From contig NZ_BAABBN010000012.1 in assembly GCF_039537985.1 (NCBI RefSeq), forward strand, positions 310,001-374,000: a stretch of DNA of 64,000 bases. Reading direction: 5' to 3'. This DNA comes from Litoribacillus peritrichatus. Its GTDB lineage: Bacteria > Pseudomonadota > Gammaproteobacteria > Pseudomonadales > Litoribrevibacteraceae. The position numbers and the translations under genes are program-made. Below the pieces are notes generated by a model that saw only the letters and a list, made by a program, of their open reading frames with translations, searched no databases and was not told the DNA's origin. Below are positions 7,548-16,689 of the stretch, one piece after another; the stretch's first letter is position 1; every line of letters begins with the position of its first letter.

Positions 7548-9221
7548 TTAATTCCCCTGCCCTTGAACCAAATCCACAATACCTCGTGCTTTGATCCAGC
7601 CAAAGTTTTCAACACTGCCGTCTTGCCAGATAACCATTACTTTCGCAAATCTCGACTTTCCAACACCAAATGTTGGCCACGGAGATTCAGACGAGGCAAA
7701 ACTTGACCCCGATAGAATCTCACGAGTCTGCGTACCTGCAATGGTCGTCACCTGAATACGTGCACCAATGGCTTCCGAACGACCATACTTGTCTTTCAAA
7801 CGAACCGTCAAAGAATGGTTTTTGTTTCCTGCATTCTGCAATAACACCGGAGTTCCAAGGTCCGTTATCTCACCCGTCTCAAGATCAAACTGAGTACTGG
7901 TCTTAACAAGCAGATCAACAAAGCCATCATTATCGAAATCCGCTCTTGCTACCCCAGAAGTAAATCGATTACTGAGATTTCCACCCGTTTGAGACTGAAA
8001 CGTAGGGTAAAAACCGCCCAATCGATTGTTCATATACAAGCGACCTGGATTACCTTTCAGATTCCCAATAACCCCCATCGCAGGCATTGACCCAGCAAAA
8101 TACAAGTCTAAAAATCCATCGTTATTGAAATCGGCAAAAGTAGCCCCCCAACCAAATTCCAGGTATGCAAGCCCCAGCCACTTAGCAACATCGGTATAAG
8201 TACCGTCCCCATTATTTCTGAACAAAGCATGAGGATGATATTCATATTCTTGTTCCGCGCCGGGAAAGTATTTCAACCCAAAGTTGGAAGCAAAAATGTC
8301 TAGATCACCGTCGTTGTCATAATCACCATGAGTAACCGACATCCAAAAACCCAGCTGATCCAGACCGGTTTGATCCGCCACATCCGTAAAGGTTAAATCA
8401 CCATTATTGCGATACACATTGAAGGGCGTAGTTTCTAACTGAACGTCATTACAGTTGGCGACAAAGATATCGCTGAAACCATCATTATCCCAATCCGAGA
8501 AACTGACTGCACATGCACCCAGATCACTGTCCACGCCTGCGGTTTCAGAAATGTCGGTAAAGGTAAGATCCCCATTATTTAAATAAAGTTTATTCTTATG
8601 CTGTTTGGCCGGCCCACCAAACGACCCTGGTGGTAAGCCCACCGCTTCAGAAATATCGAGATGCCCCGGCGCTGTTATAAAAATATCCAGATAACCATCA
8701 TTGTTGATGTCCGCCATGGCCGTCGCCAACGCACTTTCCGGGGTTTGAATTCCCGCTGTTGAAGAGATATCAGCAAAGGTTCCATCACCCTTGTTTAAAT
8801 ACAAAACGGTAGGCGTCTGTGCAGCTAACATCATATGGCCTTCGCCCGTCATAAAGATGTCCGGGTAGCCATTATTATCAATATCCCCTACAGACACCCC
8901 TGAATTGCCCGACGTATTACCCACACCAGCAATTCGCGTCACGTCGATGAAATTCCCATCATCATTCCGAAATAACGCACTGCTTGCGCCAACACCGTTT
9001 GGCAAAAAGAGATCCAGGTCGCCGTCCTGATCGTAATCCAGCCAGGCAGCACCGGATAAGCCTTCACCAGTAAAAGGCGGGGCACCTTCAATGTGAACAA
9101 ACCCATCCAGTTTATCTGAAACATCAACCAACTTTACTGGGCTAAACGCATGAACGCTGGTGATACCAGACAACAAAGCCACAGTAACAGCAAGTTGACT
9201 TACCCGAAATGATTGCTTCAT
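7548..9221 (-). CDS. secreted CRTAC1-family FG-GAP/VCBS beta-propeller with ASPIC domain
   Basis: This 557-residue protein has a Sec signal peptide (cleavage near SVHAF). Repeated calcium-loop motifs follow, of the type DYDQDGDLDLF, DIDNNGYPDIF, DINNDGYLDIF, DWDNDGFSDIF, DYDNDGDLDIF, DFNNDGFLDLY and DFDNDGFVDLL, each about 60 residues apart, forming a seven-bladed integrin-like propeller. Residues 478-545 form an ASPIC/UnbV domain (GRSEAIGARIQV, LSGSSFASSESPWPTFGVG). AGGAGA lies just before the ATG. Such proteins are secreted, bind calcium and are presumed adhesive; no enzyme activity is known. It is a single-gene unit. Confidence 0.93.
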   Translation of the reverse strand: MKQSFRVSQLAVTVALLSGITSVHAFSPVKLVDVSDKLDGFVHIEGAPPFTGEGLSGAAWLDYDQDGDLDLFLPNGVGASSALFRNDDGNFIDVTRIAGVGNTSGNSGVSVGDIDNNGYPDIFMTGEGHMMLAAQTPTVLYLNKGDGTFADISSTAGIQTPESALATAMADINNDGYLDIFITAPGHLDISEAVGLPPGSFGGPAKQHKNKLYLNNGDLTFTDISETAGVDSDLGACAVSFSDWDNDGFSDIFVANCNDVQLETTPFNVYRNNGDLTFTDVADQTGLDQLGFWMSVTHGDYDNDGDLDIFASNFGLKYFPGAEQEYEYHPHALFRNNGDGTYTDVAKWLGLAYLEFGWGATFADFNNDGFLDLYFAGSMPAMGVIGNLKGNPGRLYMNNRLGGFYPTFQSQTGGNLSNRFTSGVARADFDNDGFVDLLVKTSTQFDLETGEITDLGTPVLLQNAGNKNHSLTVRLKDKYGRSEAIGARIQVTTIAGTQTREILSGSSFASSESPWPTFGVGKSRFAKVMVIWQDGSVENFGWIKARGIVDLVQGQGN

Positions 9222-9437
9222 TCCTTTCTCCTAATTTTTATTTTTGTTAAAAAGCTGAATGCAACTCAGCTGCAAAAATTATTTAAGAAAGGGGCAATAA
9301 GGACATCGGACAAAGGGATTAATTTACACAGGAGTATGAGACGCTGAATTAGTCAAAAAGGAGGAAAAAAATATTATTCAATCCTACATTATGACCAGTC
9401 TTGATCTCATACTTACGTCAAACAATATGAGCCATTA

Positions 9438-9932
9438 TCACGATTTCCATTGATATTTAGGCTTAGGCGCAACACCGTCCCGGTATTTAAGTTGCAGTCC
9501 CTGTAGAAAGTTCCTCAACACCTGATCTTTACAGACACGATAATGCTGATGATCTTGTTTTCTGAAAAAAGCACTAAGTTCATGCTTACTCAGACGGAAT
9601 TCAGCCAGAGATAAAATTTCAAGCATATCTTCGGCTTTCAGATTTAAAGCAATTTTTAATTTTCTCAAAACAGTATTATTGTTCAGACGTTTTTCAGGAA
9701 CGGGTTGCTCCCCTTCTTTTTTTCCGCGCTTCTCATTAATCAAGCCGTTTAAAAACGTCGCCAGAGTAACGTCAGGGCAATTTTGAAAGGCATCATCATC
9801 GTCTTTCTTAAGCCAGTTGCTGATGTCATCCCGACTCACGCTCAGGTCTGCCGCCGCAAAAATTTTAATCATCGTTTTATCATTAAAATCAAAGATAAAG
9901 CGAATTCGGCGAAGTACATCATTATTGGTCAT
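9438..9932 (-). CDS. DUF1456 protein (YehS-like)
   Basis: This 164-residue protein is built from two repeats of the DUF1456 helical module: residues 1-65 (MTNNDVLRRIRFIFDFNDKT and DDISNWLKKDDD) and 85-150 (LNNNTVLRKLKIALNLKAED and KHELSAFFRKQDH). The family is widespread in gammaproteobacteria as YehS, of unknown function and probably cytosolic. It is preceded 4 bp upstream by the short hydrolase-tail frame and the CHMI gene on the same strand, so all three may share a transcript. Confidence 0.9.
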   Translation of the reverse strand: MTNNDVLRRIRFIFDFNDKTMIKIFAAADLSVSRDDISNWLKKDDDDAFQNCPDVTLATFLNGLINEKRGKKEGEQPVPEKRLNNNTVLRKLKIALNLKAEDMLEILSLAEFRLSKHELSAFFRKQDHQHYRVCKDQVLRNFLQGLQLKYRDGVAPKPKYQWKS

Positions 9933-9936
9933 TTCA

Positions 9937-10128
9937 TTACCTTAAGGACGAGATAAAACGTTGGATATGTTCCGCAGACTCTTTAGGTTGAGCCTGAAGA
10001 ATAAAGTGAGGACCGTCGATTATAACGGTTTGCAGCTCTCGGCACACGCTACTTATTTCTTCAGCTTTCTTTTTGGAGACTAATCTATCCGCGTCAGGTT
10101 GAATGTATCGACTGAATACCAGCTTCAC
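9937..10128 (-). pseudogene. alpha/beta-hydrolase C-terminal fragment, translationally coupled
   Basis: This 63-residue frame starts with a GTG that overlaps the stop of the CHMI gene (GTGA overlap). The stretch TVIIDGPHFILQAQPKESAE with HIQRFI matches the final strand-helix of alpha/beta hydrolases, where the histidine of GPHF is the catalytic base. The nucleophile elbow and the first 170 or so residues of a hydrolase are absent. It is therefore either a degraded gene left behind a deletion or a retained small protein. The exact stop/start overlap is unusual for simple decay. Function unknown. Confidence 0.5.
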
Positions 10129-10466
10129 TTCACAGACTTCCGGTAAGAGTCCTTATCAGTGTCCGTTACTTCCACTGAAATAGAAATATCTGATAAATTC
10201 AGTCCGCGTAACTGGTTCAGAACACTTTCCGTGAGTATGACTTTTTGTTCATTATTTCGACCAGACAATATCTTCAGTTCAACGTGAATGAAGCGCTGAG
10301 AATCATGCCCTCCCAGGTAAGTTTCATAAGACATAGCTCTCAGCTTGATGTCTTTACGATCAAACAGTGCCGAATTCAACGCCCCTTTTAAAACCGCTTC
10401 CATCATTTGTGTCGGCGCAGTTTCAGGCATTAAGTCAGATGAGTACTCAACAATGCAATGTGGCAC
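10125..10466 (-). CDS. 5-carboxymethyl-2-hydroxymuconate isomerase (CHMI) family protein
   Basis: The protein starts at the GTG at 10464-10466, which has a near-perfect AAGGAGG 4 bases upstream. After Met removal this exposes Pro1 (PHCIVEYSSDL), the catalytic base of the tautomerase superfamily. A longer start at 10514 would bury Pro1 and is rejected. At 113 residues it matches CHMI enzymes, which isomerise 5-carboxymethyl-2-hydroxymuconate in homoprotocatechuate degradation. The rest of that pathway is not nearby, so the physiological substrate may differ. It overlaps the hydrolase-tail frame by 4 bp. Confidence 0.85.
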   Translation of the reverse strand: MPHCIVEYSSDLMPETAPTQMMEAVLKGALNSALFDRKDIKLRAMSYETYLGGHDSQRFIHVELKILSGRNNEQKVILTESVLNQLRGLNLSDISISVEVTDTDKDSYRKSVK

Positions 10467-10574
10467 AAAACCTCCTTGTTCTTTAGGTAAAACACTTAGT
10501 CGAGTTGAAAACACTTGAGGGAATCACAAACCAGCCATATGGAAAACAGCCAACTCAAGAGCAAGTTAACCATC

Positions 10575-11210
10575 TTACTGCAATGCTGGATCATTGTTTA
10601 GAATGACATCAGCCCTTAGTTTAGGTTGATCAACTTCAAAGTGATGTTTCTGCGCCGGAAAATAAATCTGTCGATAATCGGTGAGCAACGCTTCTTCCGT
10701 TAAACCTTCCTGATTTCGAGATAAAGCCCTATCTAGCGCCGTCTCAAAACTGCAATCAATCCAAACTCGGTAATCCAGTTCAATCGTTGGCTGAAAAAGA
10801 AAGATACCTTCGATAATCACCACATCCGGGTGTTCCAGGCAAAACCGACGATCAAAACGCGTCTCATCGGAAGATGGTGTCGTTTGCTGCACAACAACAT
10901 CCAAGTAACCTTGCATTTTCAACGGTGTCAGAATCTCTTCCACAAATGCACTCAAACGCACACCTTGCTCATAAAATATTTTGGCCGGGCTTTCAGTGCC
11001 TGACCTAGGATCAATATCAGACAACCAACCGTCGATACCGATCAAATATGTGTTTACCCCTCTTGCGGTGAGCGCTCGCTTAAGCTTTTCCCCAATGAAA
11101 CCTTTGCCAGAGCCATCAATGCCAGAAACACCAACTACAAGAGGCTTTTTCAGTTCTCCCTGAGTAAGCAACGAAAGAACCAGTTGATCGAGAGTCACGC
11201 AATTATTCAT
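10575..11210 (-). CDS. uridine kinase-like P-loop kinase
   Basis: This 211-residue cytosolic NTPase has a Walker A motif (GVSGIDGSGKG) near residues 27-37, where the usual final GKS/T is GKG. The Walker B-like segment is DVVIIEGIFLFQ near residue 130. It follows the uridine kinase/phosphoribulokinase layout: phosphorylation of a small hydroxylated metabolite by ATP or GTP, with substrate unassigned. An IDGWL segment after the first strand stands in for the Udk DDFY motif. It lies 46 bp upstream of a small membrane-protein gene on the same strand. Confidence 0.8.
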   Translation of the reverse strand: MNNCVTLDQLVLSLLTQGELKKPLVVGVSGIDGSGKGFIGEKLKRALTARGVNTYLIGIDGWLSDIDPRSGTESPAKIFYEQGVRLSAFVEEILTPLKMQGYLDVVVQQTTPSSDETRFDRRFCLEHPDVVIIEGIFLFQPTIELDYRVWIDCSFETALDRALSRNQEGLTEEALLTDYRQIYFPAQKHHFEVDQPKLRADVILNNDPALQ

Positions 11211-11256
11211 AACCTAAAGCGACGCCTTATTTCATCCAATATGTCATCTGATTCAA

Positions 11257-11607
11257 TTACATCTGATAAATGGTGATGCCGTATTTCAGCATACAAGCCA
11301 ACAACAGCAGTTGAACCAAAGGGCGGGCTTGCTTCAACATGCCCGGCATCTTCTTTTCATTAATAATGTAGCCCGCAGTAATGACCATTAATGACCCGGA
11401 CAGCAATGCGGCTATTCCCCAAAACTCGGTCAGATGACGAAGTGCATACCACAAAACATTCCATAAACCGGCAGCAAGTACAACAAAGCCAATGACCATC
11501 ATCACACTTTTGGGTAACTGTTGAAGACGTATCAAAACAGGCAACCGAGACGCAAATATAAGCCCAATCAACATACAAAAAGTGACAATGGTTCCCATTG
11601 GCAACAT
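11257..11607 (-). CDS. small four-helix membrane protein, unknown
   Basis: This 116-residue protein has four hydrophobic spans, near residues 4-20, 33-53, 64-82 and 95-113, with short loops. I do not recognise the family and see no charged or metal-binding residues inside the spans. An overlapping frame on the same strand (11360-11659) is a shadow. It precedes the kinase-like gene by 46 bp and may be cotranscribed with it. Confidence 0.6.
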   Translation of the reverse strand: MLPMGTIVTFCMLIGLIFASRLPVLIRLQQLPKSVMMVIGFVVLAAGLWNVLWYALRHLTEFWGIAALLSGSLMVITAGYIINEKKMPGMLKQARPLVQLLLLACMLKYGITIYQM

Positions 11608-11771
11608 AGTGAATCCTTACGTTGTATCTGTTCTTGAAATAAATGAGACAGATAAACACCCGAAATGATCCCTGACAATACGATGAATTAATGAATCAGT
11701 CTGTATATAAGCTGCATGTGGGCACAGCGACGTTTGGAGAGGGCCAAAGAAAGAAACAAAGATAAGAAACA

Positions 11772-11793
11772 GCGGGTTTAATCTTAAACCCGC
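11772..11793 (-). terminator. rho-independent terminator of the MTHFR-like gene
   Basis: Perfect 10-bp stem (GCGGGTTTAA with its complement) and a 2-nt centre, followed on the minus strand by TGTTTCTT. It lies 11 bp past the stop of the MTHFR-like gene. A 2-nt centre means the innermost pairs must open to form the loop. Confidence 0.8.
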
Positions 11794-11804
11794 GTCATCA
11801 GAAA

Positions 11805-12710
11805 CTATCGGCTGATTCGGTTCAACAATTCAATAGAGGCGTCAATTTCCACTTTACGGATAGCCACACTTTCAATATTGCAGCCAATAGGAATATTTTT
11901 TTCATCCGCAAACTTTTTCAGTTCCAACCAACTCTGCTCAGAATAGTCGACGGACTGCTGGAGAATATCATCGGAATGAATCAATTCATTTTCGAGCCAC
12001 TTAGGAATACTGATCCCCAGCCACTTCATGAATTCCAGCGTTTTTACAGAACCGCACGGCGTCAAGGTAAAAAGAATAGGCACCAGCGGAATGTTATTTT
12101 CCTTTCCGTAATAATAGTACTCAGACAGCAAGTTCTTAGAGGCATTCACATCATAAACCCCCTGAGAAACAAAGAAAGAACAGCCCTGTTTGATCTTATC
12201 AAACACTCGCAAGTGCTCGTCGCCCTTACTTTGGTGCCGTTCAGGAATAGTCACCCCACCTAATAAAATATTGCTATTAGTTTTCGATCTCAGCTCATAG
12301 GCCTGGCTCATGGTCAAGGTAACGTCCTGAGACTTAGAAGCAGCCCCGACAAACACCGTAAGCACTTCCTCCGGAGAGGCGGTTTCCAAGAATTCTGTTA
12401 ACTCGGTTTCGGAATATTTACCTACCGCACGATAAACAATTTTAGGAATATTGAGGCCTTTCAAATGCGCCTGACTGTATGAAAACGCATCCAGTGTTTC
12501 CATAAACGGAAACGGACGGGCTTCCGAAGTACGGGATTTCTCATCCTGAATATCGTAAAGCACTAAACCATCAAGGTTCAGAGACTGTAGCCGCTCAATT
12601 TGTTTAGTCGATATTTCTTCAACCTTCTCTTGATCCGTACCTTTCTTAGGTGGCGTAATTCCATAGAGAACGATGCCGCTCTCACGATTTTTAATTTTTT
12701 CTAATAACAT
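11805..12710 (-). CDS. methylenetetrahydrofolate reductase-family protein
   Basis: This 301-residue TIM-barrel protein is of the MTHFR/FAD-linked oxidoreductase superfamily. The first strand ends YGITPPKKG, the position of the E-x-x-PP-K-G motif in MetF, with Gly-Ile-Thr replacing the catalytic glutamate segment. LTPCGSVKTLEFMKWLG near residue 225 matches the L-x-P and SxKxxxF(M) region. C-terminal residues read IPIGCNIESVAIRKVEI. Because the usual Glu is missing near the N-terminus, it may be a divergent paralogue, not the housekeeping MetF. AGAGAG precedes the ATG. Its own terminator suggests a single-gene unit. Confidence 0.8.
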   Translation of the reverse strand: MLLEKIKNRESGIVLYGITPPKKGTDQEKVEEISTKQIERLQSLNLDGLVLYDIQDEKSRTSEARPFPFMETLDAFSYSQAHLKGLNIPKIVYRAVGKYSETELTEFLETASPEEVLTVFVGAASKSQDVTLTMSQAYELRSKTNSNILLGGVTIPERHQSKGDEHLRVFDKIKQGCSFFVSQGVYDVNASKNLLSEYYYYGKENNIPLVPILFTLTPCGSVKTLEFMKWLGISIPKWLENELIHSDDILQQSVDYSEQSWLELKKFADEKNIPIGCNIESVAIRKVEIDASIELLNRISR

Positions 12711-12871
12711 GGTGACTCTCTATGTCTACGCAGCAAATGCTTGATAAGGCGGATATAGGCCTCTGAAATAAAACACGAAAAATTATAAAAGTACTGAGGA
12801 ATGCAAACAAGATAAACTCGAGATATTCTGTTTCAATAGAAGAATGATGGTAGGTTCGCCGGGAGAATACC

Positions 12872-13810
12872 TCAGCCTCCGCAATAGCTCTCATACAAAA
12901 CACACCGGTTCCGACCTTCGTTTTTCGCTTGGTACAACGCTTTATCTGCCTGATTATACATTTCAACGTAACTGCAATTCATTGCATACGCCAATGAAAT
13001 GCCGATAGATGCGCTCAACTGAATACGGACACCCTGATGGGACAGAGGATTGTTTTCAATAATGGATCTAATCCGTTCTGCGATTTCTAACGCTTCTTTG
13101 GCTTCGGTTTGACCAAGAAAGACAGCAAACTCCTCACCACCGATACGACCAAAAATGTCGTAATCTCTTAGTGTTTCTTTGACCAGCGACGCTACATGTT
13201 TCAATACTTCATCCCCCGCCTGATGACCGTAGGTATCATTAACAGATTTGAAGTAGTCCAAGTCCAATATCATGTAAGCCACGTTTTTTCTTAATCGTTG
13301 ACAACGACTCAGCTCAGCCTCCACCGACTCAACAAAACACCGACGGTTGGCTACATGAGTCAGCTCATCCGTCAGGGCCAAACGACGAAGTTTATCCCGA
13401 GAAGAAAGCAGTTTCTTTTCCAGGTTTTTCTGCTCTGTAATCTGCTTGGTTTGAATTAAAACATCACCGGTTTCATTCGCTAATTCAGACAATAAAAACC
13501 AGCGCCCGTCATGCGTTTCAACTTCAAACAAACGATACTGAGAAGAGCGCCATTGCTGGCTGACTCGTGCCAAAAAGGAGCCCACATCCTTGTGCTCAGT
13601 TTTCACACCTTTTTCAGCCTCAAAGCTCATTGCCAGAATTTGGCTGAACGTCTTACCTATCACCTCATTCCGTTCAAACCCCATAATTTGACCGTAGGCT
13701 TTATTGCAATAAACCAGAAAGTCATTTGCATCAAAAATTGCGTAACCTTCCTGATTAATATCAACAAACTCAAACAGTTTATTACCAATGTATTCGTGAT
13801 GGTTCGACAT
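12872..13810 (-). CDS. PAS-GGDEF diguanylate cyclase
   Basis: This 312-residue soluble protein makes c-di-GMP. The PAS domain covers about residues 8-125 (DANDFLVYCNKAYGQIMGFE). A short helix follows, then the GGDEF domain (145-305) with LTDELTHVANRRCF, the active motif GGEEF at 224-228, and an intact RxxD inhibitory site (RDYD, 215-218), so product inhibition is expected. No membrane span or EAL domain is present. The ATG at 13810 puts the PAS domain close to the N-terminus; longer frames to 13900 would run into the divergent lipoprotein gene. The PAS ligand is unknown. Confidence 0.93.
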   Translation of the reverse strand: MSNHHEYIGNKLFEFVDINQEGYAIFDANDFLVYCNKAYGQIMGFERNEVIGKTFSQILAMSFEAEKGVKTEHKDVGSFLARVSQQWRSSQYRLFEVETHDGRWFLLSELANETGDVLIQTKQITEQKNLEKKLLSSRDKLRRLALTDELTHVANRRCFVESVEAELSRCQRLRKNVAYMILDLDYFKSVNDTYGHQAGDEVLKHVASLVKETLRDYDIFGRIGGEEFAVFLGQTEAKEALEIAERIRSIIENNPLSHQGVRIQLSASIGISLAYAMNCSYVEMYNQADKALYQAKNEGRNRCVLYESYCGG

Positions 13811-13880
13811 TGCGGTAAACTTTCCAGATACGTGTCTAAAAAGTTTAGACAAGCTCATCCATATTACAAAAGATCCCCAA

Positions 13881-14345
13881 ATGCAGATCCTTCGAATCAC
13901 TGCCCTGTTTTTCCTATTAACCGGCCTGTCCGGATGCCTGATTCTTCCACAAAAAGACCCCGAGCCAGATCAATCGCTTTATTGGTGCCCACCATTGCCA
14001 AATTGCGCTTCCACTGAAGCGATCACTTTTGTTCATAGTATTCGGCCTTACAAGCTCAAAATGCCAATGAAAGAAGCTTGGCCTTTGGTACAGCAGTCGG
14101 TTAAAGAAATGCCTCGAACAACCATCGAGTTTGAGCGCGAAGGATACATTTACGCCAAAACACACAGCGCTGTTTTTCATTTCGTGGATTATTTTGAAGT
14201 ACTCGCGGTGCCCGAAGAAAACAGGCTTCAAGTTCGCTCTTCCTCTTTATTGGGTATTTGGGATGTGTTTGTTAATTATTTTCGGACCGAAGACTTCAGA
14301 GGTAGGCTGGAAAGCAAGGGAGTAATTGAGAGTATTGATTCGTAG
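13881..14345 (+). CDS. DUF1499 lipoprotein
   Basis: This 154-residue protein has a lipobox (FLLTGLSGC), with the cysteine at residue 19. The mature part follows the DUF1499 pattern: a PMKEAWPLVQQSV helix, PRTTIEFEREGYIYAK, HFVDYFEVL and LQVRSSSLLG. The usual ending NRxRxExLRxxL is modified to VNYFRTEDFRGRLE. DUF1499 proteins are envelope proteins of unknown role. The gene diverges from the diguanylate cyclase with a very short intergenic gap and ends at a bidirectional hairpin. Confidence 0.8.
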   Translation: MQILRITALFFLLTGLSGCLILPQKDPEPDQSLYWCPPLPNCASTEAITFVHSIRPYKLKMPMKEAWPLVQQSVKEMPRTTIEFEREGYIYAKTHSAVFHFVDYFEVLAVPEENRLQVRSSSLLGIWDVFVNYFRTEDFRGRLESKGVIESIDS

Positions 14346-14366
14346 CCTTTACGGTCACTCATTAAA

Positions 14367-14401
14367 CTCCCAAAACCATCAAGCAATGATGGCATTGGGA
14401 G
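14367..14401. terminator. bidirectional hairpin between convergent genes
   Basis: Outer 7-bp stem (CTCCCAA/TTGGGAG) and inner 5-bp stem (CCATC/GATGG) separated by a small internal loop, between the convergent lipoprotein genes ending at 14345 and 14415. The minus-strand side is followed by TTTAAT; the plus side has no T tract. Confidence 0.6.
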
Positions 14402-14414
14402 AATTGCGACCATA

Positions 14415-15971
14415 TTAGTTAACTGGCGACCCTCGGAAAGACGTTACTTTATTCTGGGACATCTTTTCGATAACGAGTTTCTCGGGTGTAAATTGATGGG
14501 TTTCACTGACCGGTCGAATCTCTCCCGACCAGCCGTTAGGTAATCGGATGGATAAAAACCGAGTTGCCACCACCGGCTCATCAAAGCCTGTCACCAGGAA
14601 TTTAACAGGCCCAAAAACACCCGATATTCTTCCATGTACTGAATGAAGCGGCACTTCGTTTAACTGTATATCGTTCAACTGGACATCTTTCGTGATTGGA
14701 TTTACCTGTAAAGGCTGCGAAGGTATCGAATGAAACTGACCAGTCAAACTACCGTACCAGCCTAAAGGCAACGACTCTTGATAAACCCCCGTGACATCAG
14801 TTGTAACATCGGCCAGCATGCCAGAGACAATCGCATTCGCCACAACATTGCCATTAGGGTCAGTGACTCGGCCTGTGACAACTCGTTTCGTTACTTTCGG
14901 CCCCATCAATAAGGCACTGGAACCACCGGTTAAAAGATTATGTGTATTGATCGCTAAATGATAACCAAAATCCGAAGATGCCCCCTCTGGCGCCTCGATC
15001 ACGTTTGACCGTTTCCAAGAGCCATGTTCTTGGGTGTATCGAAAAATCTTCCTCAGAACATTATCACCGACCAATAAATTATGTTTATTCATTTCAAGGT
15101 TATGACCAAAAGCACCACCAGCAATGATGTCCCCTTCAATAAACGGCTTAACGCTCTGATCCAGATTCCAAAGACCATCCTGTTTTTTATAAATATGAAC
15201 TACGCCGCCATTGACCGACCCGTTTTCAAATGACTGATCACGGTAGGCGCCAATTGCAAGGTAATTTTCATGAGCATCGAGTGACCAACCAAACTGCTTG
15301 GGTTGAACGCGAGAATTATCTTTATGATCTAGTACTTGCTTGACTTGCCAGGTCTGACCTTCAAGCTCGTAGACATATACACGATCCCCTTTATATGCGC
15401 TAACAAACAGAGCGTCTCCTTCCTTATCGACTGATGCACCAAACTCCATTTCTGAACCGGAATCAACCGTTAAGCGAGCTTGTTCACTCCATTGCGTTCC
15501 TTCTTCATCTTCCTCTCTTTGATAGATAACAACCGTCCCCGCCCAAGGCGCGCCGACCACAGCCCATTCCCGATCGACATAAACGGATTCACCAAAATAC
15601 GATAAGCGAGGTTCATGAATCACGATTTCCTGATGCCACAATTCATCATCATAGCTATATGCGAAGATTTTAACTGTGCTGGAGGGTGAGTCCGCAACAA
15701 TTGCCATCCCATCTCGAATGTTAACTCCTTCGCCGCTTTGAGTATTATTAATAGCAGGCAAAACGGCATCTTTTGCCCAATAAGCGCCCCTGTTTTTAAT
15801 AACTTGATTCGCAATGATCCCAAACTCATCATCAATCGCAACTGAACGGTGTGATGTTTCTTCAGGTTGATGTACAGAGACCTTTTGGACATTCGATAAG
15901 TCATCCAAAAAGCACCCAGATAACACAATTGATAAACTGGATACCGTGAATGCGGAGATTAGCTTCTTCAT
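14415..15971 (-). CDS. beta-propeller lipoprotein with carboxypeptidase-regulatory-like domain
   Basis: This 518-residue protein has a lipobox (SIVLSGC). Residues 40-345 hold about six repeats in which a hydrophobic strand runs into FGxSV or FGYHLAI and VYVYE or VHIYKK, as in FG-GAP/integrin-alpha-like or WD-type propellers. Residues 365-415 resemble a carboxypeptidase regulatory-like beta-sandwich (TGRVTDPNGNVVANAIVSG and TDVTGVYQESLPLGWY). The tail is unassigned. It is presumably anchored in the outer membrane and may bind surfaces or glycans. No catalytic residues are visible. Confidence 0.75.
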   Translation of the reverse strand: MKKLISAFTVSSLSIVLSGCFLDDLSNVQKVSVHQPEETSHRSVAIDDEFGIIANQVIKNRGAYWAKDAVLPAINNTQSGEGVNIRDGMAIVADSPSSTVKIFAYSYDDELWHQEIVIHEPRLSYFGESVYVDREWAVVGAPWAGTVVIYQREEDEEGTQWSEQARLTVDSGSEMEFGASVDKEGDALFVSAYKGDRVYVYELEGQTWQVKQVLDHKDNSRVQPKQFGWSLDAHENYLAIGAYRDQSFENGSVNGGVVHIYKKQDGLWNLDQSVKPFIEGDIIAGGAFGHNLEMNKHNLLVGDNVLRKIFRYTQEHGSWKRSNVIEAPEGASSDFGYHLAINTHNLLTGGSSALLMGPKVTKRVVTGRVTDPNGNVVANAIVSGMLADVTTDVTGVYQESLPLGWYGSLTGQFHSIPSQPLQVNPITKDVQLNDIQLNEVPLHSVHGRISGVFGPVKFLVTGFDEPVVATRFLSIRLPNGWSGEIRPVSETHQFTPEKLVIEKMSQNKVTSFRGSPVN

Positions 15972-16176
15972 AACTTCCCTATCCTTTTTTGAAGAACATA
16001 CATTTCAACGGTCAGGGATTCACCACCCTAACCAAACGGATAGATATAGTCTTATAACCCAGAGATTTAATTAATACGACAAAAGCAGTAGTTCTTCTCA
16101 AGCGTTACAATTGAAACGGAAAGGGGGTTAATTAAACACTCAATTACAGCAATACGATTAATATCATTTAACAAAA

Positions 16177-16689
16177 CTACCCTCCCCGGCAGGCCGAAGG
16201 CAAAAACTCCTTATTCAGATCCGTCTTATTCTGACCGACTGCCTCCATCCCTTTTACTGGTTCATCATAACCGCATAACCAGGCAATAGGGCTTGTGGGA
16301 CTGTCTGTCACAACCGCAGGTCTGAAGCTGAGTATTTTACCTTGCAGAGGTTTAGACGCTTTATTTCCGATGGCGACGTGGATTACTCCTTGTTCAATTT
16401 CGACACCTGTAATTCGGTTGCCAATCAAGTAGTTGGACTCTGGTAGCGCAGCCGTTGCGTTGGTGTCGGGAAACTCTAAATTTTCAATGTAATACTCCGT
16501 AATGGTTTCTCTGAGCGCGGCCGCCATACTGATCGCTTCCGTCACTTCACTTCGCTGCACATAGACTTTATAAGCAGGCAAAGCCACAGACGCCAGAATA
16601 CCGATGATGGCCACGACCACCATCAACTCAATGAGAGTAAACCCCTGAGTATTTTCAAAAGAACGATGAGTTTTCACGAAAGACATCAT
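16177..16689 (-). CDS. type IV pilin-like protein
   Basis: This 170-residue prepilin has a 16-residue leader ending in Gly (NTQG), then FTLIELMVVVAIIGILASVA, with the invariant Glu at mature position 5. It is therefore processed by a PilD-type peptidase. The soluble head has a C-terminal Cys pair (AWLCGYDE and LPSACRGG) that fits the PilA/PilE D-region disulfide. It overlaps the upstream PilC-like gene by 4 bp (ATGA). A longer in-frame start at 16803 is rejected because it precedes the leader with a Cys/His-rich stretch lying inside the neighbouring gene. Confidence 0.93.
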   Translation of the reverse strand: MMSFVKTHRSFENTQGFTLIELMVVVAIIGILASVALPAYKVYVQRSEVTEAISMAAALRETITEYYIENLEFPDTNATAALPESNYLIGNRITGVEIEQGVIHVAIGNKASKPLQGKILSFRPAVVTDSPTSPIAWLCGYDEPVKGMEAVGQNKTDLNKEFLPSACRGG

